Below, piece after piece: positions 44,363 to 53,015 of a stretch of 53,015 bases of DNA. The notes below the pieces were generated by a model that was given only the letters and a program-made list of their open reading frames with translations, did not search any database and was not told the origin of the DNA. How positions within the stretch are numbered: position 1 is the first letter of the stretch; every line of letters begins with the position of its first letter. The translations under genes were made by a program, and so were the position numbers. This stretch comes from Betaproteobacteria bacterium (GTDB lineage: Bacteria > Pseudomonadota > Gammaproteobacteria > Burkholderiales > Burkholderiaceae_F): the NCBI GenBank assembly GCA_005882215.1, contig VBCK01000095.1, positions 1 to 53,015 on the forward strand, in the 5' to 3' direction.

Positions 44363-45598
44363 ATGGTGACCTTCGGTTCCCACTCGATCGACATTCGCAC
44401 CGCCGACAAGTCGGCTGCCTGGCGCGCGCCGTCGCAGCCGCCACCGCTGTCGCTGTACGTGCATTTTCCGTGGTGCGCCCGCAAGTGCCCGTACTGCGAT
44501 TTCAACTCGCACGCGCAGGCCGACGGCGAGCTGGAAGCGGCGCAACTGCGGTCACGCTACCTGCAGGCGCTGCGCGAGGACCTGGAATCGGCGTTGCCGG
44601 CCGTGTGGGGGCGCACCGTGCGCAGCGTCTTCATCGGCGGCGGCACCCCCAGCCTGATGACGGGCGAGGAGGTCGACGGCCTGTTGTGCGACATCCGCGC
44701 TCTACTGCCGCTGGCGCCCGACTGTGAGATCACGCTGGAAGCCAATCCGGGCACGATGGAGGCGCAGCGCTTCCGCGACTTCCGCGCGGCCGGTGTGAAC
44801 CGGCTGTCGCTCGGCATCCAATCGTTCGACGACGACCAACTGACACGGCTGGGCCGCATCCACGATGGGCGGCAGGCGGTGCGGGCGGCCGAGCAGGCCG
44901 GGCAGCATTTCGAACGGTTCAACCTCGACCTGATGTGGGCGCTTCCGGGCCAGACCGTCGATCAGGCCTTGGAAGATCTGCAGCGCGCATTGGAGCTCAC
45001 GCCGCCCCACCTGTCGCTCTACCAGCTGACGATCGAGCCGAACACGGTGTTTGCCAAGTTTCCTCCGCCCCTGCCGGACGAGGATCTCGCCTTCGAGATG
45101 CAGCAGCGGTTGCAGGAGCGTGCGAGCCGGGCCGGCTTCGGCCACTACGAGGTTTCGGCGTACGCGCAGCCCGGGCAGACCTGCGTACACAACCTGAACT
45201 ACTGGACGTTCGGCGATTACCTGGGAATCGGTGCGGGCGCGCACAGCAAGCTGACGGGGGCCGACGGCGTCGTCCGCCAGGAGCGCTTCAGCCGGCCGGA
45301 GTCCTACTTGAACGCCGCCGGCGCGCGGCGCTTCATCAGCCGCGAGCATAGGGTGCCGGCCAGCGAGCTGCCGTTCGAATTCATGCTGAACGCGTTGCGG
45401 CTGACCGAAGGCGTGCCGGCCGCGCTTTTCGCCGAGCGCACCGGCCTCGGGCTGAGCGCTATCTCGCGGCCGCTGGACGCGGCCGAAGCTCGCGGGCTGA
45501 TCGAAGCCGATCCGACCCGGATCCGCGCGACGCCGCTCGGACTGCGCTTCCTGAGCGACCTGCAGTCGCTATTCTTGCCCGAGCCGGTCACGCCCTGA
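44363..45598 (+). CDS. hemW: HemW: radical-SAM haem chaperone-like protein
   Basis: This 411-residue radical SAM protein has the cluster motif CARKCPYC (Cys38, 42, 45) after LYVHFPW, then FIGGGTPSLM, LEANPGTM, RLSLGIQSFDDDQL and the C-terminal HemN-like domain (YWTFGDYLGIGAGAHSKL). The CxxxCxxC variant with a Cys at the fourth position is the HemW type, which binds haem rather than oxidising coproporphyrinogen. It follows rdgB, and its stop lies 5 bases before the first NtrC site of glnA. Confidence 0.95.
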   Translation: MVTFGSHSIDIRTADKSAAWRAPSQPPPLSLYVHFPWCARKCPYCDFNSHAQADGELEAAQLRSRYLQALREDLESALPAVWGRTVRSVFIGGGTPSLMTGEEVDGLLCDIRALLPLAPDCEITLEANPGTMEAQRFRDFRAAGVNRLSLGIQSFDDDQLTRLGRIHDGRQAVRAAEQAGQHFERFNLDLMWALPGQTVDQALEDLQRALELTPPHLSLYQLTIEPNTVFAKFPPPLPDEDLAFEMQQRLQERASRAGFGHYEVSAYAQPGQTCVHNLNYWTFGDYLGIGAGAHSKLTGADGVVRQERFSRPESYLNAAGARRFISREHRVPASELPFEFMLNALRLTEGVPAALFAERTGLGLSAISRPLDAAEARGLIEADPTRIRATPLGLRFLSDLQSLFLPEPVTP

Positions 45599-45603
45599 GG
45601 CGA

Positions 45604-45638
45604 TGCACCTAATTGGTGCTTGTGCACTATACTGGTGC
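45604..45638 (+). promoter_or_regulatory. Two NtrC-binding sites upstream of glnA
   Basis: TGCACCTAATTGGTGC (45604-45619) and TGCACTATACTGGTGC (45623-45638) both match the known NtrC consensus of GCAC and GGTGC arms. Their starts are 19 bases apart. They lie about 125-160 bases before the predicted sigma-54 start, like the enhancer of E. coli glnA. NtrC is encoded in this window at 49082. Confidence 0.88.
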
Positions 45639-45737
45639 CAACTTGCCCGGCTCGGGGGCCAAATGGCCCGTTCTGCTAGGCTCCCCTGCGCTTTGTACGT
45701 CGAGCGTGCGCCCTCGCCTCGGGCCGGCCCTTTCAAG

Positions 45738-45753
45738 CGGCATGCTTCGTGCA
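45738..45753 (+). promoter_or_regulatory. Sigma-54 promoter candidate for glnA
   Basis: CGGCATGCTTCGTGCA matches the consensus TGGCACG-N4-TTGCA, with GG at 45739-45740 and GC at 45751-45752 in the required spacing of 12. Transcription would start near 45764, leaving a leader of about 70 bases to the glnA ATG. Two nearby look-alikes have the wrong spacing. Confidence 0.65.
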
Positions 45754-45832
45754 TCCGGTCGTCTGTTCGTTGGGCCGGCGCGGGGGCCGGCGCTCCGCAT
45801 TGAATTTCCACTTAGATCGAGGAGAGACATCG

Positions 45833-47245
45833 ATGACGTCGGCCAAAGACGTAATGAAAATGATCGCGGATAACGAGGTCAAGTTCGTTGATCTGCGGTT
45901 CACCGACACCAAGGGCAAGGAGCAGCACGTCTCGGTGCCCACCAAGGCGTTTGTCGACGAAAAGTTCACCGACGGCCATGCCTTCGACGGCTCGTCGATC
46001 GCCGGCTGGAAAGGGATCGAGGCCTCCGACATGTTGCTGATGCCGGACCCGGGCTCGGCCCGGATGGATCCGTTCCGCGAGGAAAACACGCTGGTGCTGA
46101 CCTGCGATGTGATCGAACCCACGACCGGCAAGGGCTATGAGCGCGATCCGCGTTCGCTCGCCAAGCGCGCCGAGGCGTACCTGAAGTCCAGCGGGCTGGG
46201 CGACACCGCCTACTTCGGTCCGGAGCCGGAGTTTTTCATTTTCGATTCGGTCACGTGGAGCGTCGACATGTCGGGCTCCTTCGTCAAGATCAAGTCGGAG
46301 GAAGCGCCCTGGTCGACGGGCATCGAGTACGACGCCGGCAACCTGGCGCATCGGGCGCCGGTCAAGGGCGGCTACTTTCCGGTGCCGCCGACCGACTCGC
46401 TGCAGGACATCCGCTCCGAGATCTGCCTGCTGCTCGAACAGCAGGGCGTGGAGGTCGAAGTTCACCATCATGAGGTGGCTGCGGCTGGCCAGAACGAGAT
46501 CGGCACCAAGTTCGCCCCCCTGGTGAAGCGCGCGGACTGGATGCAGATCCTGAAGTACACGATCTGGAACGTGGCGGCCTCCTACGGCAAGACGGCCACT
46601 TTCATGCCCAAGCCGATCGTGGGCGATAACGGCTCGGGCATGCACGTGCACCAGTCCGTTTGGAAAGATGGCCAGAACCTGTTCGCCGGCAACGGCTACG
46701 CGGGCCTTTCCGAGTTCGCCCTGTATTACATCGGCGGCATCATCAAGCACGCGCGGGCGCTGAATGCGATCACCAATCCGGGCACCAATTCGTACAAACG
46801 ACTGGTCCCGGGCTTCGAGGCGCCGATCAACCTGGCGTATTCGGCGCGCAACCGCTCGGCCGCCTGTCGCATTCCGTACGTGTCGAACCCGAAGGCGCGC
46901 CGGGTCGAGGTCCGCTTCCCCGATCCGACCACCAATCCGTATCTGGCGTTCGCTGCAATGCTGATGGCCGGGCTGGACGGAGTGCAGAACAAGATCCATC
47001 CCGGCGATCCGGTCGACAAGAACCTGTACGACCTGGAGCCGGAGGAGGCCGCCAAGGTTCCGACCGTCTGCCACAGCCTGGACCAGGCGCTGGGGATCCT
47101 GGACAAGGAGCGCGAGTTCCTCACGCGCGGCGGCGTTTTCACGAACGACGTGATCGACGCCTACATCGGCCTGAAGATGGAAGAGGTCACACGCTTCCGG
47201 ATGACCACGCACCCGGTCGAATTCGACATGTATTACGGGTCCTGA
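45833..47245 (+). CDS. glnA: Glutamine synthetase type I
   Basis: This 470-residue GS-I makes glutamine from glutamate, ammonia and ATP. Seen: [17 protein letters not shown], the catalytic [52 protein letters not shown], and the adenylylation site [10 protein letters not shown], where the Tyr is modified. Length is normal. The ATG at 45833 has a GAGGAG Shine-Dalgarno. Regulation by NtrC and sigma-54 is indicated by the upstream sites, and a strong terminator follows. Confidence 0.98.
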   Translation: MTSAKDVMKMIADNEVKFVDLRFTDTKGKEQHVSVPTKAFVDEKFTDGHAFDGSSIAGWKGIEASDMLLMPDPGSARMDPFREENTLVLTCDVIEPTTGKGYERDPRSLAKRAEAYLKSSGLGDTAYFGPEPEFFIFDSVTWSVDMSGSFVKIKSEEAPWSTGIEYDAGNLAHRAPVKGGYFPVPPTDSLQDIRSEICLLLEQQGVEVEVHHHEVAAAGQNEIGTKFAPLVKRADWMQILKYTIWNVAASYGKTATFMPKPIVGDNGSGMHVHQSVWKDGQNLFAGNGYAGLSEFALYYIGGIIKHARALNAITNPGTNSYKRLVPGFEAPINLAYSARNRSAACRIPYVSNPKARRVEVRFPDPTTNPYLAFAAMLMAGLDGVQNKIHPGDPVDKNLYDLEPEEAAKVPTVCHSLDQALGILDKEREFLTRGGVFTNDVIDAYIGLKMEEVTRFRMTTHPVEFDMYYGS

Positions 47246-47269
47246 ACGCCCCGGACCCGGAACGGCGAA

Positions 47270-47292
47270 GGGGCGGGCGACCGCCCCTTTTT
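47270..47292 (+). terminator. Intrinsic terminator of glnA
   Basis: A perfect 7-base stem GGGGCGG/CCGCCCC with loop GCGA is followed by five T residues. It lies 25 bases after the glnA stop, so ntrB-ntrC transcription is at least partly separate. Confidence 0.9.
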
Positions 47293-47430
47293 GGTGGGCC
47301 GGCGCGAGAGAAGGGTTTGTACCCCGTTGAAAACGCTGGAAATGCCCTCGGATGAGCGCACAATCGGGATGCTCCCCTGCGGGGCGCGCGCGGTACACTT
47401 TCCTGGCCTTTGACCGATTGGCCTCAATCG

Positions 47431-47946
47431 ATGCGAACCTGGCTCGGATCTTCTGCAGCGTCTTGCTGCCTGCTGACCGCCGCTCTGCCTGCGGCAGCGC
47501 AGCAATCCGACTCGATCTGGGCCTGCGTGGACGAACAGGGACACAAGGTCTTCCAGAATGTGGGCAACGGGCGGGGCTGCCGCCGGATCGACGGGCTGAT
47601 TGCGACGGTTCCCGGAACCTCGCCGGCATCGCCGCAGGCCTCACCGGGCGCAGGTGCCGCGGGCCGCGGTGTGTCGCCCGCCAACTTTCCCCGCGTCGAC
47701 CGGGACGTCCAGCGGCTGCGCGACGCCGATCGGCACCGCATCCTGGAAGACGAATTGCGGGTCGAGCAGGACCGCCTGGCCCGCCTGCGCGAGGACTTCA
47801 ACAACGGCGCTCCGCGGCTGGTTGGCGAGGAGACGGCCGCATCGGCGACCTACCGGGAGCGTGTCCAGCGCTTGCTGGAGGACATCCAGCGCTCGGAAGG
47901 CTCCATCGCCTCGCTCAGACGAGAACTGACGCCGCCCCGCTTCTAG
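47431..47946 (+). CDS. DUF4124-like secreted coiled-coil protein
   Basis: This 171-residue protein has a signal peptide (MRTWLGSSAASCCLLTAALPAAAQQ). A short DUF4124-type beta segment follows (SIWACVDEQGHKVFQNVGNGRGCRRID), with two Cys likely forming a disulfide. After a Pro/Ala/Ser linker comes a charged helical coiled-coil region (RDVQRLRDADRHRILEDELR onwards). Its function is unknown. Genes of this type commonly lie between glnA and ntrB in Burkholderiales. It precedes ntrB by 28 bases on the same strand. Confidence 0.85.
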   Translation: MRTWLGSSAASCCLLTAALPAAAQQSDSIWACVDEQGHKVFQNVGNGRGCRRIDGLIATVPGTSPASPQASPGAGAAGRGVSPANFPRVDRDVQRLRDADRHRILEDELRVEQDRLARLREDFNNGAPRLVGEETAASATYRERVQRLLEDIQRSEGSIASLRRELTPPRF

Positions 47947-47974
47947 CCGGCGGTGTCTGCCGCGGGCGCGTCGG

Positions 47975-49069
47975 ATGAAGCCGCGCTCGACTGCCGTGCC
48001 GATCGCGTCGGACCTTGCGCCGGCCTATGCCGGGCTCGAGCTGCTGTCCACCGCCGTTCTGGTGATCGACGCCGAGGGGCGCGTTCGCTGGGTCAACCAG
48101 GCGGCTGAAGCCATGCTGGATCTTTCGCGCCGGATCGTGCAGGGGCAACTGGCGCGGGGCCTGTTTGCCGAGCCTCGGGTCATCGATGGTCTACTGGTTG
48201 AGTCGTCGGCTGGCGCATTCGGCATGCGGCGGCAGGCGATGCTGCTGCGTCGTCCGTTGCGGGAGCCGCTGCAGGTCCAGGTGATCGCCACGGCGCTGTA
48301 CCTGGACGAGACGCCGCTGTTGCTCGAGCTCTCCGCCATCGAGCAGCAGCTGAAGCTGAGCCGGGAGGAGCGGCAGCTCGACCTGAGCGAGGCCAGCCGC
48401 CGGCTGATGCGCAACCTGGCGCACGAGATCAAAAATCCGCTCGGAGGCATCCGCGGAGCGGCGCAGCTGCTGGAAACCGAGCTGCGAACGCGCGAAGAAC
48501 GCGAATACACGGGCGTGATAATCGCCGAGGCCGACCGGCTGCAGACACTGGTGGACCGCGTGCTGGCCTCGCACCGGGCGCCCCGCGTGGTGGCGGATCT
48601 GAACATCCACGAGGTGTGCGAACGGGTCCGTTCGGTCATCATGGCCGAGTACCCGAACGGGCTGTTGATCGAGCGGGATTATGACGCGTCGGTCCCGGAG
48701 TTACGGGGCGATCGGGAACAGTTGATCCAGGCGCTGCTGAACGTGGTTCGAAACGCGGCGCAGGCGCTGCAAGCCAGGATCGCGTCCGGCGACGCGTGCG
48801 TGCAGTTACGCACCCGGGTGGCGCAGCAGGTCACGATGATTCGCCGTCCGTGCAGGCTGGCACTGGATTTGCGTGTAATCGACAACGGGCCTGGCATTCC
48901 CGAGGAACTGAAGGAGCGCGTGTTCGACCCACTGGTGTCGGGACGGGAGGGCGGCAGCGGGCTGGGGCTTTCGCTGGCGCAGGAGTTCATTCACCAGAAC
49001 GGGGGCACGATCGACTTCGAAAGCGTTCCGGGCCGGACCGATTTTCGGATTCTGCTGCCGCTGCGATGA
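47975..49069 (+). CDS. ntrB: NtrB: nitrogen-sensing histidine kinase
   Basis: This 364-residue cytoplasmic kinase/phosphatase has an N-terminal PAS domain (LELLSTAVLVIDAEGRVRWVNQAAE). The H box RNLAHEIKNPLGGIRGAAQLL carries phospho-acceptor His150, and the ATPase has N box LLNVVRNAAQAL, DNGPGIP and GSGLGLSLAQ. There is no membrane segment, as expected. Under the control of PII proteins it phosphorylates NtrC at low nitrogen. ntrC starts 12 bases downstream. Confidence 0.97.
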   Translation: MKPRSTAVPIASDLAPAYAGLELLSTAVLVIDAEGRVRWVNQAAEAMLDLSRRIVQGQLARGLFAEPRVIDGLLVESSAGAFGMRRQAMLLRRPLREPLQVQVIATALYLDETPLLLELSAIEQQLKLSREERQLDLSEASRRLMRNLAHEIKNPLGGIRGAAQLLETELRTREEREYTGVIIAEADRLQTLVDRVLASHRAPRVVADLNIHEVCERVRSVIMAEYPNGLLIERDYDASVPELRGDREQLIQALLNVVRNAAQALQARIASGDACVQLRTRVAQQVTMIRRPCRLALDLRVIDNGPGIPEELKERVFDPLVSGREGGSGLGLSLAQEFIHQNGGTIDFESVPGRTDFRILLPLR

Positions 49070-49081
49070 GGCGTGAGACGC

Positions 49082-50548
49082 ATGAAACCGATCTGGATCG
49101 TTGATGATGACCGCTCGATTCGCTGGGTGCTCGAGCGGGCGCTGGCCAAGGCGAGCCTGCCTTGCCGGGCCTTCGCGCAGGCTCAGGAAGTGCTGACCGC
49201 GTTGGAGGCGGAAACGCCGCAGGTGCTCGTCTCCGATATCCGGATGCCGGGCGTGAGCGGCATCGGTCTGCTGCAGACGGTCAAGCAGCGCTATCCCTCG
49301 CTGCCGGTGATCATCATGACCGCGTTCTCCGACTTGGACAGCGCGGTGTCGGCTTTTCAGGGTGGGGCCTTCGAATACCTGCCCAAGCCGTTCGACGTGG
49401 ACAAGGCCGTGGCGCTGATCCGGCGCGCGGTCGACGAGAGCCTGCGCGACGCGGGTCCCGACGAGCCGGCCGGCGAGGTGCCCGAGATCCTGGGCCAGGC
49501 GCCGGCGATGCACGAGGTGTTCCGGGCCATCGGGCGGCTGTCGCAGTCTTCGGTCACGGTGCTGATCACCGGCGAGTCGGGCACCGGCAAGGAGGTGGTG
49601 GCGCGTGCGCTGCATCGGCACAGTACGCGTGCCGACAAGCCGTTCATCGCGCTGAACATGGCCGCGATTCCGCGCGACCTGCTCGAGTCGGAATTGTTCG
49701 GCCATGAGCGAGGCGCGTTCACCGGTGCGCAGGCGCTGCGGCGCGGCCGCTTCGAGCAGGCCGAGGCAGGCACGCTGTTCCTGGACGAGATCGGGGACAT
49801 GCCGGCCGAGCTGCAGACGCGGCTTCTGCGGGTGCTATCGGACGGTTACTTCTATCGGGTCGGCGGCCACCAGCCGCTGCGGGCCGACGTGCGGGTGATC
49901 GCCGCGACCCATCAGAACCTGGATGAGCGCGTCAAGCAGGGGCTGTTTCGCGAGGACCTTTACCATCGGCTGAACGTGATCCGACTGCGGCTGCCGCCGC
50001 TGCGAGAACGCCACGAGGACATCCCGCTGCTGGCGCGCCATTTCCTGGCGCGCAGCGCGCGCGAGCTGGGCGTCGAGACCAAGCGACTGTCGCCCGAGGC
50101 GGCCGAACGGATCGCGCAGCTTCCGTTTCCCGGCAACGTGCGCCAGCTCGAAAACCTGTGCCACTGGCTGACCGTGCTGGCGCCGGCGCAACTGGTGCAG
50201 GTTTCCGATCTGCCCGACGAGTTGCAGCACGAGGGCGGCACGCCGATTGGGGCAGCACCCGCGGCTGCTTCGTCACCGGCTCCGATGCCGTCCGCCGTGG
50301 TCGTGGCAGCCCCCCCGGACGATGCAATCGCGGCGAGCTGGACCGACCTGCTGGCAGCCGACGTGGAGCGGCTGATGCATCAAGGCACCGAGGCCGTGAT
50401 CGACGAGCTGACGCGTGACTTCGAGTCGACCGTGATCCGCACCGCGTTGAAGTTGACCCAGGGGCGGCGCATCGAGGCGGCCGCCCGATTGGGACTGGGA
50501 CGAAACACGATCACGCGCAAGATCCAGAGCCTGGGGCTGGAGAGCTAG
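49082..50548 (+). CDS. ntrC: NtrC: nitrogen regulator, sigma-54 activator
   Basis: This 488-residue protein has a receiver domain with Asp52 (VSDIRMPG) and Lys in LPKPFD. The AAA+ domain has Walker A GESGTGKEVVARAL, the sigma-54 contact loop GAFTGA and Walker B GTLFLDEIGDMP. A Fis-type helix-turn-helix closes the protein (EAAARLGLGRNTITRKIQSLGL). It should activate glnA through the two sites at 45604-45638. ATG 49082 is preferred over GTG 49073. The stop overlaps the convergent gene's stop. Confidence 0.97.
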   Translation: MKPIWIVDDDRSIRWVLERALAKASLPCRAFAQAQEVLTALEAETPQVLVSDIRMPGVSGIGLLQTVKQRYPSLPVIIMTAFSDLDSAVSAFQGGAFEYLPKPFDVDKAVALIRRAVDESLRDAGPDEPAGEVPEILGQAPAMHEVFRAIGRLSQSSVTVLITGESGTGKEVVARALHRHSTRADKPFIALNMAAIPRDLLESELFGHERGAFTGAQALRRGRFEQAEAGTLFLDEIGDMPAELQTRLLRVLSDGYFYRVGGHQPLRADVRVIAATHQNLDERVKQGLFREDLYHRLNVIRLRLPPLRERHEDIPLLARHFLARSARELGVETKRLSPEAAERIAQLPFPGNVRQLENLCHWLTVLAPAQLVQVSDLPDELQHEGGTPIGAAPAAASSPAPMPSAVVVAAPPDDAIAASWTDLLAADVERLMHQGTEAVIDELTRDFESTVIRTALKLTQGRRIEAAARLGLGRNTITRKIQSLGLES

Positions 50549-51336
50549 AGGCGACCGTCCGGCGTTTGCTCCGGCGGCCACCAGCGCAACCGCGAGCGAT
50601 GCGCCGGATCCAGCACGGCCAGCTCCGGCGCGCCCCGCAGCAGACCGGTTGCGCGCAGCTGCTGCACAGCGCGGTCTGCGAGAGGACGAAAACGGCCTTC
50701 CAGCGTCTCGTCGTCCTTCAAGATGCCCAGCCATACCAGATAGGGTCCATCCGTTCGAATCGGAAGCTGCGGAAAGTTGTTCGGCGCATCCAGCGTCACC
50801 AGCACCCCCGCTTCGCGAACTCCGACCGCGCGGTAGCCGGCAAAAGCCGGCTCCGCCTGCTGCGCGAAGGCGTCCACGCGGTCCGCCCCGATCGGAAATA
50901 TGTGAGCGACGAGCACGCCCCGGGCCCCGTTTCTTTCCCGAACCGGATCGACGGCCGGAAAAACAGGGATGCCGCGCTCGGGTGCCAGCGGACGAAGCAG
51001 CAGGACGTCGTCGCTGTCGACCATCAGGCCGTTCATCAGCGCCCTGTGCTCCTTCCAGACGGCGCCGTAATACAGGGCGGCGTTCGCTTTGGCGCGATCG
51101 TCCATGTCACGGAAGCCCCTGATCCAGGTAAAGGCGGAGGAATTCTTCCGTTCGAAGAAGTGGCCGGCCACGATCGCGCCCGATTGCTGCACCGCCTCGG
51201 GAAAGAAGGTCTCGAAATACCGGGCGAAGCGCTCGCGCTCGCCATCCCTGATCGTGTAACGGCGAAGCTCGATCACCGGGAAGTCTTGCAAGTGCGTCAC
51301 AGTCTCCATGGACTCGCTCGAGCTCGCTGGATTCAT
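50545..51336 (-). CDS. NIPSNAP-family protein
   Basis: This 263-residue cytoplasmic protein has two ferredoxin-like (dimeric alpha-beta barrel) halves. The first has VIELRRYTIRDGERERFARYFETFFPEAVQQ, then GHFFERKNSSAFTWIRGFRDMDDR, which are NIPSNAP features. The second, more diverged half starts near GVLVAHIFPIGADRVDAFAQQAEPAFAGYRA. The biochemical role of the bacterial family is unknown. Its ATG overlaps the stop of the DUF1579-like gene (ATGA), and both lie divergent to a WYL regulator. Confidence 0.88.
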   Translation of the reverse strand: MNPASSSESMETVTHLQDFPVIELRRYTIRDGERERFARYFETFFPEAVQQSGAIVAGHFFERKNSSAFTWIRGFRDMDDRAKANAALYYGAVWKEHRALMNGLMVDSDDVLLLRPLAPERGIPVFPAVDPVRERNGARGVLVAHIFPIGADRVDAFAQQAEPAFAGYRAVGVREAGVLVTLDAPNNFPQLPIRTDGPYLVWLGILKDDETLEGRFRPLADRAVQQLRATGLLRGAPELAVLDPAHRSRLRWWPPEQTPDGRL

Positions 51337-51920
51337 GGCACCCGCGTCATATCCATGATCCAGTTGGTTTCCCACGTCTTGCCGCTGTCGACCGAGAAGG
51401 CCTGCTGCCACCGACAGGAGTTCGCGCTGATATCGGACCACAGATAGCGCACCCGGATGGGCTTGCCGTTGAACGTGTCGTCGGCGTAGAAGGTGCCGAT
51501 CCCCCGGCTGAAGCTGCCTACGAGCGGCGGACCCGGGTCGTTGTGCGGGTTGCGCCCGTCCACCCACCAGATCGCCCACAGCCTCGTTTTCGGATCGAAC
51601 GCGCGCAGCGACACGGCACGGTAGCGCCCGGAGGGCAGGTCGATCACGTTGTCGTCGACGTTACCCTGGCCATCCATCAGCTTTTGCATCACGGAGGTGC
51701 CGCCGAACTCCTCCCACTGCGTGCTTCCGGCCAGCCGCTCCTTCAGGCGACGGTGGTGCACCGTCCATCGACCCACGAAGAAGTCGAAGTCGTGGACGGT
51801 CGATTCGGTATTCGAGGTCGGCATATTCGTCTCCGGACGCGGTGAAGGTTGATCGGCGAAGCACGATGCAGCTACCGTCGCAAGGGCGCACAGACCCACG
51901 GTGTAGGCGAGGAAACTCAT
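51333..51920 (-). CDS. DUF1579-like secreted protein
   Basis: This 195-residue protein has a signal peptide (MSFLAYTVGLCALATVAASCFADQ). The mature domain begins HDFDFFVGRWTVHHRRLKERLAGS and continues EFGGTSVMQKLMDGQGNVDDN, SLRAFDPKTRLWAIWWVDGRNP, then DTFNGKPIRVRYLWSDI and WQQAFSVDSGKTWETNWIMDM. This pattern belongs to small lipocalin-like DUF1579-type domains. An internal ATG after the signal (MPTSNTES) could give a cytoplasmic form, but ATG 51920 has GGAGAGACC upstream. Function unknown; it is coupled to the NIPSNAP gene. Confidence 0.85.
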   Translation of the reverse strand: MSFLAYTVGLCALATVAASCFADQPSPRPETNMPTSNTESTVHDFDFFVGRWTVHHRRLKERLAGSTQWEEFGGTSVMQKLMDGQGNVDDNVIDLPSGRYRAVSLRAFDPKTRLWAIWWVDGRNPHNDPGPPLVGSFSRGIGTFYADDTFNGKPIRVRYLWSDISANSCRWQQAFSVDSGKTWETNWIMDMTRVP

Positions 51921-52028
51921 AGTCGGTCTCTCCGGCAAGAGTGGTCCGTCAAACTCCTGGTAGATGTTCGCAGTTTGCGCGACAATATCTGACACCCGCT
52001 GGCATGATTTAAGGACCAGCATCGAACC

Positions 52029-53015
52029 GTGCGCGCCAGCCGATTGCTTTCGATCCAGATGCTTCTGGAGACCCGCGGCCGCATGAACGCGCGCGCGCTG
52101 GCCGGCGCCCTGGAAGTGTCGGTGCGCACGCTCTACCGCGACGTGGATCAGCTCACCGCGGCGGGGGTGCCGATCTTCGCGGAGCGCGGGCGCTCGGGCG
52201 GTTTCCAGTTGCTCGAGGGCTGGAAGACGACGCTGACGGGCCTGACGGCCTCGGAAGCCCAGGCCGTGTTCCTGACCGGGCTGGCGGGGCCGGCCGCGCA
52301 GCTGGGGCTCGGCGCGCAGGTCGAGACCGCGAAGCTGAAACTTCTGACCGCGTTGCCGGCGCCCTGGCGCGAGGATGCGCAACGCATCAGCTCGCGCTTG
52401 CACCTCGATCCGGTGGACTGGTATCGGGAGCCCGAACCGCTGCCGCATCTGGCCACCGTTGCCGCGGCCGTGTGGAACGAACGGCAACTGACGATCCGCT
52501 ACGAGAGCTGGAAGGCCACGGCGCGGCGCACGGTCAGCCCGCTGGGCCTCGTGCTGAAGGCAGGCGCGTGGTACCTGGTCGCCGCCGTCGACGACAAGCC
52601 GCGCACGTACCGGATCTCGAACATCATGCAGGTCGATTCGCTGCAGGTGCATGCCCGGCGCCCCAGGAAGTTCGAGCTTGCCCGCTACTGGACCGAGTCG
52701 ATCCGGCGCTTCGAGCGCGAGTTGTACCAGGAGCAGGCCGTCGTTCTGGCGACGCCGGCCGGGCTCAAGGGCCTGCGTTACCTGAGCAGTGCGGTCGCCC
52801 GGGCGGTTGCCGATGTGAAGATGCCACGGAGAAGGGACGGGCGGGTGAAGCTGAGGATCCCGATCGAGCCGATCGAGCATGCGACGGGACAGCTGCTGCG
52901 CCTGTCGCCGCAGGTCGAGGCGATCGAGCCCCTGGCCCTCAGGCAGTCGGTGCTTGTGCGCCTGGCGCAGACCTGCCGACTCTACGGCGTTGACACCGCG
53001 CGGCCTGCCGCGTGA
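52029..53015 (+). CDS. YafY-type HTH/WYL-domain transcriptional regulator
   Basis: This 328-residue regulator has a DeoR-type winged helix at the N-terminus (MRASRLLSIQMLLETRGRMN, SVRTLYRDVDQLTAAGVPI, ERGRSGGFQLLEGW). The WYL ligand-binding domain follows (TVSPLGLVLKAGAWYLVAAVDDKPRTYRISNI), then a WCX-type C-terminus. The start is GTG 52029. It is divergent from the DUF1579/NIPSNAP pair across 108 bases, so it likely controls that pair and itself. The stop codon is the last three bases of the window. Confidence 0.94.
   Translation: MRASRLLSIQMLLETRGRMNARALAGALEVSVRTLYRDVDQLTAAGVPIFAERGRSGGFQLLEGWKTTLTGLTASEAQAVFLTGLAGPAAQLGLGAQVETAKLKLLTALPAPWREDAQRISSRLHLDPVDWYREPEPLPHLATVAAAVWNERQLTIRYESWKATARRTVSPLGLVLKAGAWYLVAAVDDKPRTYRISNIMQVDSLQVHARRPRKFELARYWTESIRRFERELYQEQAVVLATPAGLKGLRYLSSAVARAVADVKMPRRRDGRVKLRIPIEPIEHATGQLLRLSPQVEAIEPLALRQSVLVRLAQTCRLYGVDTARPAA

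Noticed and set aside
45664..45738. Sigma-54-like elements at GG 45665/GC 45675, GG 45679/GC 45690 and GG 45726/GC 45737
   Set aside because: Their GG-to-GC spacing is 10 or 11 rather than the required 12. The element at 45738 fits.
47975..50548. ntrB/ntrC considered as part of the regulatory system for the Tad/T6SS-like cluster
   Set aside because: They are linked to glnA with NtrC sites there, which explains them fully. No NtrC site was seen upstream of the pilus genes.

Overview
The window is high-GC DNA from a betaproteobacterium, most likely Burkholderiales. I base this on gene orders typical of that order: rpoZ-gmk-yicC next to a kinase/phosphatase pair and rph-rdgB-hemW, then glnA - DUF4124 gene - ntrB - ntrC, plus a methylmalonyl-CoA mutase/MeaB/propionyl-CoA carboxylase operon. 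No rRNA, tRNA, CRISPR array or insertion sequence was seen.

Region 1 (1-8925) is a Tad (tight adherence/Flp) pilus locus. Reading leftward from about 7.4 kb it holds the Flp pilin, a TadG-like protein, a TadE-like minor pilin whose frame is broken, an unknown secreted protein, a 59-residue prepilin-like protein, CpaB/RcpC, the CpaC/RcpA secretin, and a CpaF/TadA ATPase that carries an N-terminal FHA domain and runs off the left edge. Divergently transcribed are a TadD-like TPR lipoprotein and a second TadE-like protein.

Region 2 (8945-22834) is the most interesting part. One tightly overlapping leftward operon encodes a TagH-like FHA protein, a PP2C phosphatase, TssJ, TssL fused to OmpA, TssM/IcmF and TagF. 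These are the membrane complex and the phospho-regulatory module of a type VI secretion system (T6SS). No sheath, tube, spike, baseplate or ClpV gene is present in the window. Upstream lies a five-gene signalling operon: a FecR-domain protein, a membrane protein with a CxxCH haem-type sensor domain and HAMP, a Ser/Thr kinase, a NarL/LuxR-type response regulator and a hybrid histidine kinase. A 12-base inverted-repeat motif, TGACTTTGGTCA, lies upstream of the Flp gene, the tadG-like gene, cpaC, the TagH operon and a small membrane-protein gene at 23023. This suggests one regulon joining Tad pilus and T6SS-like genes.

Region 3 (23.0-30.0 kb) holds a 68-residue membrane protein and then, on the minus strand, the propionyl-CoA to succinyl-CoA genes: methylmalonyl-CoA mutase, MeaB, PccB and PccA.

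Region 4 (30.2-36.7 kb) holds greB, a TPR-bearing Ser/Thr kinase translationally coupled to a secreted amidohydrolase, a secreted beta-propeller protein, and an ArsR regulator followed by a truncated SRPBCC/AHSA1 remnant.

Region 5 (36.8-50.5 kb) is housekeeping: spoT, rpoZ (with an anomalous junction to spoT), gmk, yicC, a kinase/PP2C pair, rph, rdgB, hemW, glnA with two NtrC sites and a sigma-54 promoter candidate, a DUF4124 protein, ntrB and ntrC.

Region 6 (50.5 kb to the end) holds a NIPSNAP-family protein and a DUF1579-like secreted protein, divergent from a WYL-domain regulator that ends at the last base.

Several frames look broken by single-base indels (near 5040, 22203 and 39082). 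They may be real mutations or assembly errors, and they should be read with that in mind.
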